This document shows, piece by piece, positions 1-9,395 of a stretch of 64,000 bases of DNA. Position 1 is the first letter of the stretch, and each line of letters begins with the position of its first letter. The stretch lies in NCBI GenBank assembly GCA_903887415.1, contig CAISPO010000038.1, positions 1-64,000 on the forward strand, written 5' to 3'. The DNA is from an uncultured Bacteroidota bacterium. Lineage in GTDB: Bacteria; Bacteroidota; Bacteroidia; Chitinophagales; Chitinophagaceae. The translations under genes and the position numbers were made by a program. The notes beneath the pieces were generated by a model. That model searched no databases. It saw only the letters and a list, made by a program, of their open reading frames with translations, and had not been told where the DNA came from.

Positions 1-65
1 ATTAAATCCAGAATTTGGCGCAGTAACGGTTTGTTATTATTTTTACTACGTTTGAATAGCCCCAT
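1..65 (-). CDS. N-terminal fragment of a gene running off the left edge
   Basis: An ATG on the minus strand at 65 opens a frame with no stop to the window edge, reading MGLFKRSKNNNKPLLRQIL and continuing for 21 residues. The basic, Asn-rich start followed by LLRQIL would fit the beginning of an IS4-like transposase, but 21 residues are too few to identify a family. It is divergent from the cyclase gene. Only the adjoining sequence can show whether it is a real gene. Confidence 0.3.
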   Translation of the reverse strand, partial: MGLFKRSKNNNKPLLRQILDL

Positions 66-148
66 ATTTTTGTGTTTTGGTCGTTCTTAACCAAAGGTAT
101 GGCCGCTATTCAGGCAAAAAAGTTTCGGATAGTTGTGAAATGATTGCT

Positions 149-2416
149 ATGAAATGGATAATAAAACTCCTGCTGATATTATTTGCCGTTTTTGAATGCG
201 GAGACTTGTATGCGCAGAAGAAGCAGGAGGAGCTCATTGATTCTATGTTGGCAGTAATGCCAAAACAAAAAGAAGATACTAATAAAGTAAAGTTGCTAAA
301 GGAAATAATATCAGGTTATTACAAATCAGACTTTGCTGTTGGCATTAAATACGCAACACAGGGATTGCAGCTGGCCGAAAAATTAAATTGGAAAAAAGGA
401 ATTGCAACGATGAATTATTGCCTTGGCTTTGGGTATCAAAATAAATCAGATTTTTCGCAGGCGTTAGCTTATTACGCAAAAGGATTGAAAATATTCGAAG
501 AGGCCGGCGATAAAGGGGGTATAGCAGATGGTAATGCCAATCTTGGCAATGTTTATAACAATCTGAACGAGGATACGAGAGCGCTTGAGTATTATGATAA
601 AGCATTAAAAACTGATGAGGAGATCGGGAATAAAAAAGGGATTGCCTCTATAACCGGTAATATTGGGCATCTTCACCAAAAACACGGTAAAATCACCGAA
701 GCCATGACCTGCTATTTGAAAGCCTTAGCTATAGATGAAGAAGAGGGCAATAAACCGGGGGAAGCTTTGATCAATGGCAATATTGGCAATATTTATCTTG
801 GCCAGTGCAATTACCCAAAGGCATTGGAATACTTTTATAAAGTCTTAAAGACCGGGGAAGAAACTGGAGATAAAGGCTGCACTGCAAGAGGGGCTAGTTG
901 CCTCGCTAATGTTTATGAATCCGAAAACGACGATCCAAAAGCGCTGGAATATGATTTTAAATCTCTGAAATTATACGAAGAGCTAGGAAACAAAACTAAG
1001 ATCGCATTAGTTACTGGTAATATCGGTGTTATTTATGAAGACCAAAAGGATTATCCTAAAGCATTGGATTATTACTTCAAAGCTTTGGCGCTTTATCAGG
1101 CCCTTGATGAAAAACCAGGCTTGGCGCGGACAACAGGCAACATTGGCAATATTTATATGCTCCAGAAAAATAACATTCTGGCGCTACAATATGAACTTGA
1201 GGCTCTAAGAATAGACGAAGAAATAAATGACAGGTACAATACTGCGGTGGAACTGCAATTTATTGGCACTGCTTACCTGGCGTTGGTTACAGACACACCG
1301 GCTCCTCCGGACAGGGGTACAGTCATTACTATTGCGAATGGGTCAAATTCCCTGCCCCATGTAGTAATACCTGCAGGCAAGGCTGCCCGCCTGGACAAAG
1401 CCATTGACTACCTGCAGAAAGGGTTGGTAACTGGTAAAGAAATGCACACCCCCAATGTTATGCAGGAGTTTTATAAAAACCTGGCAACAGCGTACAAATT
1501 GGCTGGTGATTATAAAAGATCGCTGGCAGCATATGAAAATTACATGGTTGTCAGGGATTCTATTTTCTCGAAAGAAAATGAAGACAAGTTACTTAAGACA
1601 ACTATGGAGTATGATTATGACAAAACGCATTTTGCCGATAGTATGCAGCGTATGGCATCTCAACAAAAAAAGGACGCTGAAGCGGCATTAAAATTCCGGC
1701 ACCAGCGCACCCTCACCTACTTTGGGCTGGGCGGTACACTGATTTTAGCGTGCCTTTCTTTTTTCATCGTTAAGGAACGCCGGAAATCTGAGAACTTACT
1801 GCTTAACATTTTACCATCTAAAGTAGCTGCAGAATTAAAAGAAAAAGGATATTCGGCGGCCAAGCATTTCAACAATGTAACCGTAATGTTCACTGATTTT
1901 GTCAGCTTCACCACTGCTAGTGAGCGTCTCGGCCCGCAGGAGTTAGTGGATGAACTCCATGCCTGTTTCAAAATTTTTGATGATATAATGGCCCGTAATC
2001 ACGTAGAAAAAATAAAGACCATAGGCGATGCTTACCTGGCGGTTAGCGGCCTGCCTGCAGCAGATGCTAACCATGCCGAAAATGTGGTAAATGCCGCCCT
2101 TGAGATCGCGGTATTCATGCACGACAGATATGCGAAAATGGGTGACAAGACTTTCCAGGTGCGGCTGGGCATACATAGCGGGAATGTGGTTGCCGGCATT
2201 GTAGGGATCAAGAAATTCGCCTACGATATATGGGGCGATACCGTGAATATTGCCGCGCGAATGGAGCAAAACAGCGAACCCGGAAAGATCAATATATCAG
2301 AATCGACCTACCACCTTGTAAAGGAAAAATTTGATTGCGAATATCGCGGCGAGATAGAGGCCAAAAACAAAGGGCATTTGAAAATGTATTTTGCAGGTGC
2401 CAAAAAGGTTGCCTGA
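149..2416 (+). CDS. TPR-repeat membrane protein with class III adenylyl cyclase domain
   Basis: Likely makes cAMP from ATP in response to an envelope signal. The ORF track starts at a TTG (77), but ATG 149 (or 140) gives a clean signal peptide, KWIIKLLLILFAV. About 400 residues of tetratricopeptide repeats follow, with recurring GNIGNIY and KALEYY motifs, then a membrane segment (YFGLGGTLILACLSFFIV) and a C-terminal cyclase domain of about 200 residues. In that domain FTDFVSFT and KTIGDAY carry the two metal-binding aspartates, K in EKIKTIGDAY and D in YDIWGDTVN favour adenine over guanine, and N/R in NIAARME fit the transition-state pair. This puts the TPRs outside and the cyclase in the cytoplasm. 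The TPR-TM-cyclase order is common in Bacteroidota. The ligand is unknown. A TACGTTTG sequence at 47-54 resembles a Bacteroidota -7 element but has no correctly spaced TTTG. Confidence 0.9.
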   Translation: MKWIIKLLLILFAVFECGDLYAQKKQEELIDSMLAVMPKQKEDTNKVKLLKEIISGYYKSDFAVGIKYATQGLQLAEKLNWKKGIATMNYCLGFGYQNKSDFSQALAYYAKGLKIFEEAGDKGGIADGNANLGNVYNNLNEDTRALEYYDKALKTDEEIGNKKGIASITGNIGHLHQKHGKITEAMTCYLKALAIDEEEGNKPGEALINGNIGNIYLGQCNYPKALEYFYKVLKTGEETGDKGCTARGASCLANVYESENDDPKALEYDFKSLKLYEELGNKTKIALVTGNIGVIYEDQKDYPKALDYYFKALALYQALDEKPGLARTTGNIGNIYMLQKNNILALQYELEALRIDEEINDRYNTAVELQFIGTAYLALVTDTPAPPDRGTVITIANGSNSLPHVVIPAGKAARLDKAIDYLQKGLVTGKEMHTPNVMQEFYKNLATAYKLAGDYKRSLAAYENYMVVRDSIFSKENEDKLLKTTMEYDYDKTHFADSMQRMASQQKKDAEAALKFRHQRTLTYFGLGGTLILACLSFFIVKERRKSENLLLNILPSKVAAELKEKGYSAAKHFNNVTVMFTDFVSFTTASERLGPQELVDELHACFKIFDDIMARNHVEKIKTIGDAYLAVSGLPAADANHAENVVNAALEIAVFMHDRYAKMGDKTFQVRLGIHSGNVVAGIVGIKKFAYDIWGDTVNIAARMEQNSEPGKINISESTYHLVKEKFDCEYRGEIEAKNKGHLKMYFAGAKKVA

Positions 2417-2438
2417 TAAACGTGCTTCACAGCACATG

Positions 2439-2864
2439 TCACTTTTGGTATTTCTTATCATACCGCACAAAAAACGCTATCCATACAGACCTGGCCAAAC
2501 GCTGTATGGGCGGCTGCAGCAAGATAAGTAATGCGGCATTCAGCCCCAGCCACCACCATATTCTATTGTCGCGGACAGACATACCAACTGTGAACCACCA
2601 CAAAATAAACGTGATCCCGCTAAATAGAACAGTAAGCCCGTAGCTTACAAATCCAGTACCAAAATAGAAGCCTGTTTGCAATTCGAATTTCTGCCCGCAA
2701 ACCGGGCAGGCATCAGGCATTTGCATTGTGCTCCTGAGGTCGTAAGGGTTGGGGTTAGTAAACAAGTTGCCCTGCCTGCAGTGCGGGCATTTGTTGGCAG
2801 CTACGCTCCATAGCAGGCCGGGATGTGAATGTGCGGTAGTCATAACATTTGTTTTAACCAGCAT
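2439..2864 (-). CDS. DUF983 family membrane protein
   Basis: Small membrane protein of about 140 residues. Two CxxC pairs, NKCPHCRQG and DACPVCGQK, would form a zinc-ribbon-like head. They are followed by two hydrophobic helices (YGLTVLFSGITFILWWFTV and WWLGLNAALLILLQ) and a basic tail. This arrangement is typical of DUF983, whose function is unknown. The first ATG overlaps the end of the upstream AraC gene by 11 bp, suggesting co-transcription; an internal ATG at 2843 (MTTAHSHPG) is an alternative start without overlap. It converges on the cyclase gene with 22 bp between them. Confidence 0.8.
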   Translation of the reverse strand: MLVKTNVMTTAHSHPGLLWSVAANKCPHCRQGNLFTNPNPYDLRSTMQMPDACPVCGQKFELQTGFYFGTGFVSYGLTVLFSGITFILWWFTVGMSVRDNRIWWWLGLNAALLILLQPPIQRLARSVWIAFFVRYDKKYQK

Positions 2865-3747
2865 TGCCGGAAGCCTTTCTGAATTCTTCCGGCGTTAGCT
2901 GGGTGTTCTTTTTGAAAAATTTTGTAAAATGGGAATTATCGGAAAAGTTTAGTTGCAGCGCGACCTCTGATATACCCAGGCCTGCATTTATCAGCAGCCT
3001 TTTTGCCTCAAGCAGTATTCTGTCCCTTATCATTTCCCCCGCCGGCTTGCCCATGAGGTCTTTACATAGTGCGTTCAGGTGATTGGGGGTTATATACAGC
3101 ATGGCGGCATAATCTTTCGGCAATCTTTTTTCGGCATAATAACTATCTACCAGCTTTCTGAAGTTGGCCAATATCAGTTGGTTTTGTTGCGGTATGCGGG
3201 CTGGTACACTTGCCGGGCAAGCACGATGCACAATAATAAATAGCTCCATGAGGTACGCACGGATAAGATCAGGAGACAAAGCATCATTTCTTCTTTGTTC
3301 GGCAACGATCCTTCCAAGAATACCGTTTACCTCTTCGCGGGTTTTGCCGGTCAATTGGCACACGCTCTCCCCAGCTATTCCCTTGAAGAACGGATATTGC
3401 GCCAGATATACTTCATTGGATAGAAATGAACGAAACAGCTCATCTGAAAAATTGACCACAAATCCGTCAACGCTGCCCTTAAAATTCCAGCTATGCACCT
3501 GTCCGGGAATCATAAAATAGATCTGCCCCGCTTTCACATCAAATCGTTCAAAATCGATAGTGTGATAACCGCCGCCTTCTGTAAAAAATACAATGTGGTA
3601 GAATGAGTGCCGGTGCGGCAGGTGCAGGTTTGGATGAACCTTCAAATACGCTGCAAACGGATCGGCAATGATCTCATGAAGGGCCTCATCCTGCCCGCTT
3701 AGTGAGCATATATCAAAGACCGGAATTGTATTTTTCAATTGTTTCAT
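2854..3747 (-). CDS. AraC family transcriptional regulator
   Basis: Transcription factor with an N-terminal cupin-like sensor and a C-terminal AraC DNA-binding domain of about 100 residues. The sensor part has HLPHRHSFYHIVFFTEGGG and a jelly-roll pattern. The C-terminal domain contains both helix-turn-helix units, with LYITPNHLNALCKDLMG in the first and ISEVALQLNFSDNSHFTKFFK in the second, ending TPEEFRK. The track start at 3783 adds an unlikely Cys-rich leader; ATG 3747 (MKQLKNTIPVF) is preferred, giving 297 residues. The neighbouring DUF983 gene overlaps its 3' end, and the acyltransferase remnant lies downstream of that strand's upstream side. The ligand and regulon cannot be deduced. Confidence 0.88.
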   Translation of the reverse strand: MKQLKNTIPVFDICSLSGQDEALHEIIADPFAAYLKVHPNLHLPHRHSFYHIVFFTEGGGYHTIDFERFDVKAGQIYFMIPGQVHSWNFKGSVDGFVVNFSDELFRSFLSNEVYLAQYPFFKGIAGESVCQLTGKTREEVNGILGRIVAEQRRNDALSPDLIRAYLMELFIIVHRACPASVPARIPQQNQLILANFRKLVDSYYAEKRLPKDYAAMLYITPNHLNALCKDLMGKPAGEMIRDRILLEAKRLLINAGLGISEVALQLNFSDNSHFTKFFKKNTQLTPEEFRKASGNAG

Positions 3748-3821
3748 TACACAGCAAAGATACTGCGGACATGGACTTTGCAATGGTAAGAATCAAGGTA
3801 TTATTTGTACTTTTTACTGAT

Positions 3822-4990
3822 TCAGCTATTTTCTGTTTTACCGTCCTTAAACATCACCTTCTTCAGAAATTTTGAAACCGGCATTTCCACAACATGGTAA
3901 AAACACACGCTAAACAGGCACAACCCTACCATAACCACTGGCGGAAAAAGGCCTGAAAAACCATGAAAATAACCACCGTAGCGGCTAATAAGCAGTACGC
4001 CAATATTCTCATGTATCAGGTAGAGAAAATAAGACGCAACACCCACCTTATTTAATGCGCGGAAAATGCCATGCGCAAAAACGCCTGGATACTTGATGAA
4101 CAGGAAGAAAAATAAAAGCGCTCCTGCATAGACTAACGCCGCGGCATGCCCCTGCCACAATATACAGGCGCAAAAGCCCAGCAAAATGGTGGTAAACAGG
4201 CTCCCCAGGTAAGTTTTGTTGCTTTATGAACGAACACCTCATGCAGCAATACACCCGTTAAAAACCAAGGCATGTAAAAAGGTAAATTAAATACTGAGGC
4301 ACAGACTATATAAGCTGCTCTTACTGCGTCGGACAGGTGAACAGGAAGTTTACCGCTGTCCATGCTATACATCAGCAAATAGAGCAGGAAGAGGCCGGTG
4401 CCAATGAAAGAAAAATTTCTTGCAAACTTTGCCCTGTTTGAGAAATAGATGAGGCTGGCCAGGAAATAAAATTGCAGCTCCGGCCACAGCGACCAGTAAG
4501 AGCCACTGAGATAATGTCCTTGAATGTGTAACGGAGCAAGTATTCTGTTTAGCAGAACGGGCGGTAAAAAGGTAATCGAAACCAGGTAATTCAGCAGGCT
4601 GTGGCCCTGAATGAACAAATTATCCTTGTCCAGCAGCACCATCAGGAGCCTGGTAATAAGCGAGGCAAACACCATGGCTGGGAACAGGCGTATAAACCGC
4701 CTTTTCCAAAAGTCAGCAACTGTATTTGTGGCATGGAGCGTATAAGTGATCACAAAGCCGGAGATAATAAAAAAGAACTCCACCCCATATCTGCCCCACT
4801 GAAAGAAATTATATTTTGCCCCGAACGGATACAGGCTCGTGGTGTTTTCCGGCGGGTTCCATCTTGAATAATAATGAAACAGCATTACACTGAGTATGGC
4901 GATGAACCTGAAAAAATCGAGTGTATCTAGTCTTTTAGAATTGTTCAAGTGGGTGGATTGTGTTTGCAAAATAGAACATTGCAAGGGCAT
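3822..4990 (-). pseudogene. Acyltransferase 3 family protein, split by a frameshift
   Basis: Multi-pass membrane acyltransferase, the type that O-acetylates surface polysaccharides. The N-terminal part in one frame (4990 to about 4200) has LDFFRFIAILSVMLFHYYSRW, GRYGVEFFFIISGFVITY and the basic WKRRFIRLFP segment, all characteristic of the family. The C-terminal third continues in another frame (to 3822) with GVASYFLYLIHENIGVLL, the usual closing helices. The two frames overlap between about 4184 and 4230, where a single-base indel would join them into roughly 380 residues, the normal family length. It could be a real recent pseudogene or a sequencing error; otherwise both parts are well preserved, which argues for a very recent event or an error. 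Confidence 0.8.
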
Positions 4991-5020
4991 TTTATATTTT
5001 CACACCAGTTGATTTTTATA

Positions 5021-5059
5021 TAGCAAAACGGAGCTGCCTGTGGCATATCCGTTTTGCTA
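5021..5059 (-). terminator. Terminator after the GH30-like gene
   Basis: A perfect 11-bp stem, TAGCAAAACGG paired with CCGTTTTGCTA, sits 13 bp beyond the stop codon of the large minus-strand gene at 5072. The lower strand continues into a T-rich run after the stem. It also separates that gene from the acyltransferase. Confidence 0.7.
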
Positions 5060-5071
5060 CTATGAGCATCA

Positions 5072-8000
5072 TTATTCCTTCACAAACTTCCTTGTCTCCA
5101 CACCATTCACTTTTACGAAGTACAAACCACCAGCTAATTTTGATACATCAACCCGCACTTCATTAGCATTGTAAATGTTGCTGTAAACTTTTTGTCCAAA
5201 AAGATCCGTGATCGTTACCTGATTGATAATACTTGAGTAAGTAATAGTTAAGGATGAAGCTGCCGGGTTGGGAAATATGGTAAGAACGCCTGCTGTATTA
5301 TCAACAATATTTATCCCGGTTGAACATGGATCAACGGTTACCACTTCCGTGGCAACCGCAGTGCCGCAGCTATTGGTTAAGGAGTAGCTAATTGTAGATG
5401 TGCCTGCAGACAAGCCGCTGACCGTACCTGTAGTATTTACGGAGGCTACTGTAGTATTACTGCTGCTCCATGTTCCGCCCGCAGCGCCATCACTAAGGGC
5501 AGTTATTGAAGAAGTGCATACAGTATCTATGCCTGCGATGGTGCCCGCATCAGGTGCGGCATTCACAGTCACAATAGCTGTTGCCGCGGCTGTGCCGCAG
5601 CTATTGACAACGGTATAGGAGATCGTTGATGTACCAACGGCCACGCCGGTTACTACACCTGTGCTGCCTACTGTTGCAATACCTGTGCTTACACTGCTCC
5701 AGGCGCCACCACCAATGGCATCGGTTAAGTTTGTAGTTGCCGTTGGGCATACTAAGCCAACTCCGGTTATTGTTCCTGCCGATGGTGCTGCGCTAACAGT
5801 TACAATGGCTGTTGCTGCTGCTATGCCGCAACTATTACTTACGGTATAGGAGATTGTTGAAGTACCAACTGCCGCACCGGTTACTACACCTGTGCTGCCT
5901 ACTGTTGCAATACCTGTGCTTACACTGCTCCATGTGCCGCCGCCTGTAGCATCGGTTAAATTAGTAATGGCAGTAGGGCATACTAAATCCACTCCGGTTA
6001 TTGTTCCCGCAGATGGTGTTGCGCTAACAGTCATGATGGCTGTTGCTGCTGCCATACCGCAGCTATTACTCACGGTATAAGAAATTGTAGAAGTACCAAC
6101 AGTCACACCAGTCACAATACCTGTGCTGCCCACAGTAGCAATACCCGTGCTTACACTGCTCCATGTGCCGCCGCCTGTTGCATCAGTTAAGTTTGTTGTT
6201 GCGGTTGGGCATACTAAATCAACACCCGTTATTGTTCCAGCCGAAGGCGTAGTGCTCACAGTTACAATAGTTGTTGCTGCCGCGATACCGCAGCTATTGC
6301 TTACGGTATAAGAGATAATAGATGTACCAACGGCCACACCGGTTACTACTCCTGTGCTGCCTACTGTGGCAATACCTGTGCTTACACTGCTCCATGTGCC
6401 GCCGCCTGTAGCATCAGTTAAGTTTGTAGTTGCCGTTGGGCATACTAAGCCAACTCCGGTTATTGTTCCTGCCGAAGGCGTAGTGCTCACAGTTACAATA
6501 GTTGTTGCTGCCGCGATACCGCAGCTATTGCTTACGGTATAAGAGATAATAGATGTGCCAGCGGCTACACCTGTTACTACTCCTGTGCTGCCTACTGTTG
6601 CAATACCTGTGCTTACACTGCTCCAGGCGCCACCACCGGTAGCATCGGTTAAATTTGTAGTAGCGGTTGGGCATACTAAATCAACACCCGTTATTGTTCC
6701 AGCCGAAGGCGTAGTGCTCACAGTTACAATAGTTGTTGCTGCTGCCATACCGCAGCTATTACTCACGGTATAAGAAATGGTAGAAGTACCAACAGCCACA
6801 CCGGTCACAATACCTGTGCTGCCTACTGTCGCAATGCCTGTGCTTACACTGCTCCATGTGCCGCCGCCTGTAGCATCAGTTAAGTTTGTAGTAGTCGTGG
6901 TACATAGCGTACCGGTGCCAGTAATGCTGCCTGCTGCGGGAGCAACATTCACAGTTACAGTTCCTGTTACGGTAAATCCCGCAACAGTATAAGAGATAGT
7001 AGTTGTGCCAACAGTTGCACCGGTAATAGTGCCGGAAGAAGACCCTACTGTTGCCACGGCGGGATTGCTGCTTACCCATAAGCCGCCTGTTACCGGATCA
7101 CTGAGTGATGTTGTGGCCCCTACGCAGACACTGGTATTGTTAAGATTGACTACAACGGTATCTACCTTAGTAGTATATAGGGTACGGTCGATCAGTGTGA
7201 GCAGGAATATATAGCGGCCGGGCACTGTAAGATTTTGCGCTTCATTGATGCGCTCACCCTGCATAGAAAACGTTGGGTTCGCACCTGCGGGAGCTGATTT
7301 TACAGTCCACCAGTGTGTAATAATATCTCCATCCGGGTCGCTGGTAACGGCGGATAGCAGGCTGCTGTCAACAGGCAGCGACATTACGGCTGGTGTTGCC
7401 GAAACACTGGATATTACCGGGGTATCATTTACAGGGTACACAGGTATTGTTATGTTACGGATGCTAGGGCTGCCAACATGTGATGGATCTGTAACAGAAA
7501 GCTGAACCACGTAATTACCCGGCAGTGTCATGTTGTAAATATCCTGGACGTTTATAGAAATGTTTCTCAAAGCTGCAGTAGCCCCTATGGGTTGGCTAAT
7601 GATAGAATAACTATAAGTTAGCGCATCGCCTTCTATGTCAAACGCAAACCCATGTATTATTGACGTGTCAACAGGCAGGGTTACGATCGTTGGGTTCCTG
7701 CTTTGAAGTGCGGAAATAATTGGCGCCTGGTTGTTAGGGAATACCTCTACGGTAACACTCCTTTTGGTAGTATCGGTACTGCCATCTGCCATGTGTATCG
7801 TGAAAACATAGTTCCCCGCCACGGTCATACCGGTAGCAGTAGGTGCGGCAATGTTCGGATTAGAAAGCACAACCGCAGCCCCCGCAGGGAAACTGTCTAT
7901 TGTCCAGTGATAAGTGACTGTGCTTAGCTCAGGATCCAAACCGCTCGAAGTGAGCGCTACGCTGCTGGCTGGCAAATCCAGGTAGGTTGGCGTTGCTGCC

Positions 8001-9349
8001 CATGTTTCGGGAACGACGGGAAGATTTGCGGTGTGTGGATAGACCGTCATTATTGCCTGGTTTGCGAGCGGCAGGGTTAATGTACCAGAGCCGCCTACCG
8101 TATATACGCCAAACTCAGTATAAGGAGAGCCGCTGCCCAGCACCTGGCTTACCGCATAATTCCCCGCAGGCAGCCCGGCAATGGTAACAGTTGTAGCAAT
8201 GCTCGCCGCATTATTATTCAGTATCAGTGTGGTTATATTGCCTCCCTGGTTGAAAGCCAGGGACACTATGGCGGGTGTATCATTAGACACGGCGGCTATG
8301 CGCACAGCTCCAGGCCTTACATAGTGCATCAATTGCCGGAACGTCCAGTATTTAGCCCCGTGAGTGTACCAGGTGTTATTTGCATTTGGCACACAGTAAT
8401 CACCAATGGCATAGGCTTGCCAGTAAGATACGCCAGCCAGCGTAATATCGTTATAAACTTCACTTATCCCCTCGCCTTGCTCTTCTGTCTGGGCGCTGAT
8501 AATTCCTTTCAGGGTTGCGAGGCTATCTATATCATGGCGGTAAGGATCGTTTGTGCCGTATTTATGGAATGAAAGGCATTTAATATACGGCCATATACCG
8601 GGATCAAGCAGGCCGCTGTCAATGTATTGCCAGCTTTGCTGTGTGGATACACATTCGGGGTACTGGCACCAGGTATTGGTATATCCCGCAGCCTGTACCC
8701 TCGGCATTACGGTCTTGATCATATTGGCAACTAACAGTTCATAGAAAGCATTGCCATTGCCGGCCTCATTGCACATGGTTATATAATTCGGTATAAGGCC
8801 ATACTGGTTTTTAATGTGGTTCATGTAGCTGATATAGTATTCGGCATACTCTCCGGGGCTGTACCTGAGGAAAGCGGGAATATCACCGGTGCTGCCGCCA
8901 TAATACCAGGAAGGGCTCATGTAAAAAAGGAAGCTGTCACCATTACCAACAACTGCATTTCTCCACGGTACGATAAGATTGTTATAATAGTAGTCTATAG
9001 CGCCGCTGTCAAATGCGCTCTCTGTCACGGTATCCGGGCTGCCGTTATCATTGGTCCATTCCCAGGTGTGTTGCTGGCCATAGCTATGGGAATAATTACC
9101 CTGGTACATATCATCCCGCAAACCGGTGAACCCCACCCCGTTTACAGATTCATTGATATCCTGCGTGATCATGTAGGGCGGTGTTCCTTCAAACTGGGTG
9201 TTCTCACCTCCGGCGCCAACCCAGCCCTTTATGGTCTGGTATGTAACCGCACTGTTTACATGGACGGTATCTTGTGCCATTAGCCGCGTTGCTGATAACA
9301 GTGTAATAATTGCAAACAGAATTTTTTTCCTGGAGTATTTTACGATCAT
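5072..9349 (-). CDS. Secreted GH30-like glycoside hydrolase with Ig-like repeats and T9SS sorting domain
   Basis: A 1425-residue exported protein. Residues 1-25 are a signal peptide. Residues about 27-440 resemble a GH30/clan A TIM-barrel with its beta-sandwich: QTIKGWVGAGGENTQFEG near the start, Glu195 in ITMCNEAGN as candidate acid/base, Glu289 or Glu290 in ISAQTEEQGEG as candidate nucleophile, and a sandwich half with TTLILNNNAASIATTV. Residues about 450-755 hold Ig/cadherin-like modules (YSYSIISQP, HWWTVKSAP). Residues about 756-1335 are BIG2-like Ig repeats of exactly 77 residues, each with a Cys in LVCP and one in NSCG. The C-terminus (FPNPAASSLTITYS to RKFVKE) is a type A T9SS signal. 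The substrate is unknown; the upstream beta-helix protein 46 bp away suggests a shared polysaccharide target. The family assignment is by motif only. Confidence 0.8.
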   Translation of the reverse strand: MIVKYSRKKILFAIITLLSATRLMAQDTVHVNSAVTYQTIKGWVGAGGENTQFEGTPPYMITQDINESVNGVGFTGLRDDMYQGNYSHSYGQQHTWEWTNDNGSPDTVTESAFDSGAIDYYYNNLIVPWRNAVVGNGDSFLFYMSPSWYYGGSTGDIPAFLRYSPGEYAEYYISYMNHIKNQYGLIPNYITMCNEAGNGNAFYELLVANMIKTVMPRVQAAGYTNTWCQYPECVSTQQSWQYIDSGLLDPGIWPYIKCLSFHKYGTNDPYRHDIDSLATLKGIISAQTEEQGEGISEVYNDITLAGVSYWQAYAIGDYCVPNANNTWYTHGAKYWTFRQLMHYVRPGAVRIAAVSNDTPAIVSLAFNQGGNITTLILNNNAASIATTVTIAGLPAGNYAVSQVLGSGSPYTEFGVYTVGGSGTLTLPLANQAIMTVYPHTANLPVVPETWAATPTYLDLPASSVALTSSGLDPELSTVTYHWTIDSFPAGAAVVLSNPNIAAPTATGMTVAGNYVFTIHMADGSTDTTKRSVTVEVFPNNQAPIISALQSRNPTIVTLPVDTSIIHGFAFDIEGDALTYSYSIISQPIGATAALRNISINVQDIYNMTLPGNYVVQLSVTDPSHVGSPSIRNITIPVYPVNDTPVISSVSATPAVMSLPVDSSLLSAVTSDPDGDIITHWWTVKSAPAGANPTFSMQGERINEAQNLTVPGRYIFLLTLIDRTLYTTKVDTVVVNLNNTSVCVGATTSLSDPVTGGLWVSSNPAVATVGSSSGTITGATVGTTTISYTVAGFTVTGTVTVNVAPAAGSITGTGTLCTTTTTNLTDATGGGTWSSVSTGIATVGSTGIVTGVAVGTSTISYTVSNSCGMAAATTIVTVSTTPSAGTITGVDLVCPTATTNLTDATGGGAWSSVSTGIATVGSTGVVTGVAAGTSIISYTVSNSCGIAAATTIVTVSTTPSAGTITGVGLVCPTATTNLTDATGGGTWSSVSTGIATVGSTGVVTGVAVGTSIISYTVSNSCGIAAATTIVTVSTTPSAGTITGVDLVCPTATTNLTDATGGGTWSSVSTGIATVGSTGIVTGVTVGTSTISYTVSNSCGMAAATAIMTVSATPSAGTITGVDLVCPTAITNLTDATGGGTWSSVSTGIATVGSTGVVTGAAVGTSTISYTVSNSCGIAAATAIVTVSAAPSAGTITGVGLVCPTATTNLTDAIGGGAWSSVSTGIATVGSTGVVTGVAVGTSTISYTVVNSCGTAAATAIVTVNAAPDAGTIAGIDTVCTSSITALSDGAAGGTWSSSNTTVASVNTTGTVSGLSAGTSTISYSLTNSCGTAVATEVVTVDPCSTGINIVDNTAGVLTIFPNPAASSLTITYSSIINQVTITDLFGQKVYSNIYNANEVRVDVSKLAGGLYFVKVNGVETRKFVKE
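5430..7046 (-). repeat. 231-bp in-frame tandem repeat array encoding BIG2-like domains
   Basis: Shadow ORFs on the plus strand begin with the same peptide (MLPTVAIPVLTLL) at 5661, 5892, 6123, 6354, 6585 and, slightly changed, 6816, a spacing of exactly 231 bp. Diverged units flank them on both sides. The coding product is a 77-residue unit containing LTDATGGGTWSSVSTGIATV. Inner copies are nearly identical in nucleotide sequence, while the outer ones are worn, as expected for recent unequal crossing-over or gene conversion. Confidence 0.92.
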
Positions 9350-9395
9350 AAAAGTGGATTAACTGACTATGTGTGTGAATTGATTGCTTAAGGTG

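Noticed and set aside
47-54. TACGTTTG as promoter of the cyclase gene
   Set aside because: Matches the -7 element, but the nearest TTTG elements are 13 and 29 nt away instead of about 19.
2420-2438. Hairpin GTGCT-TCAC-AGCAC between the cyclase and DUF983 genes
   Set aside because: A 5-bp stem without a T-run is too weak to call a terminator.
5661-6992. Series of plus-strand ORFs with near-identical 62-aa products
   Set aside because: They are shadows of the 231-bp repeats in the minus-strand gene. Their regular spacing was useful to measure the unit.
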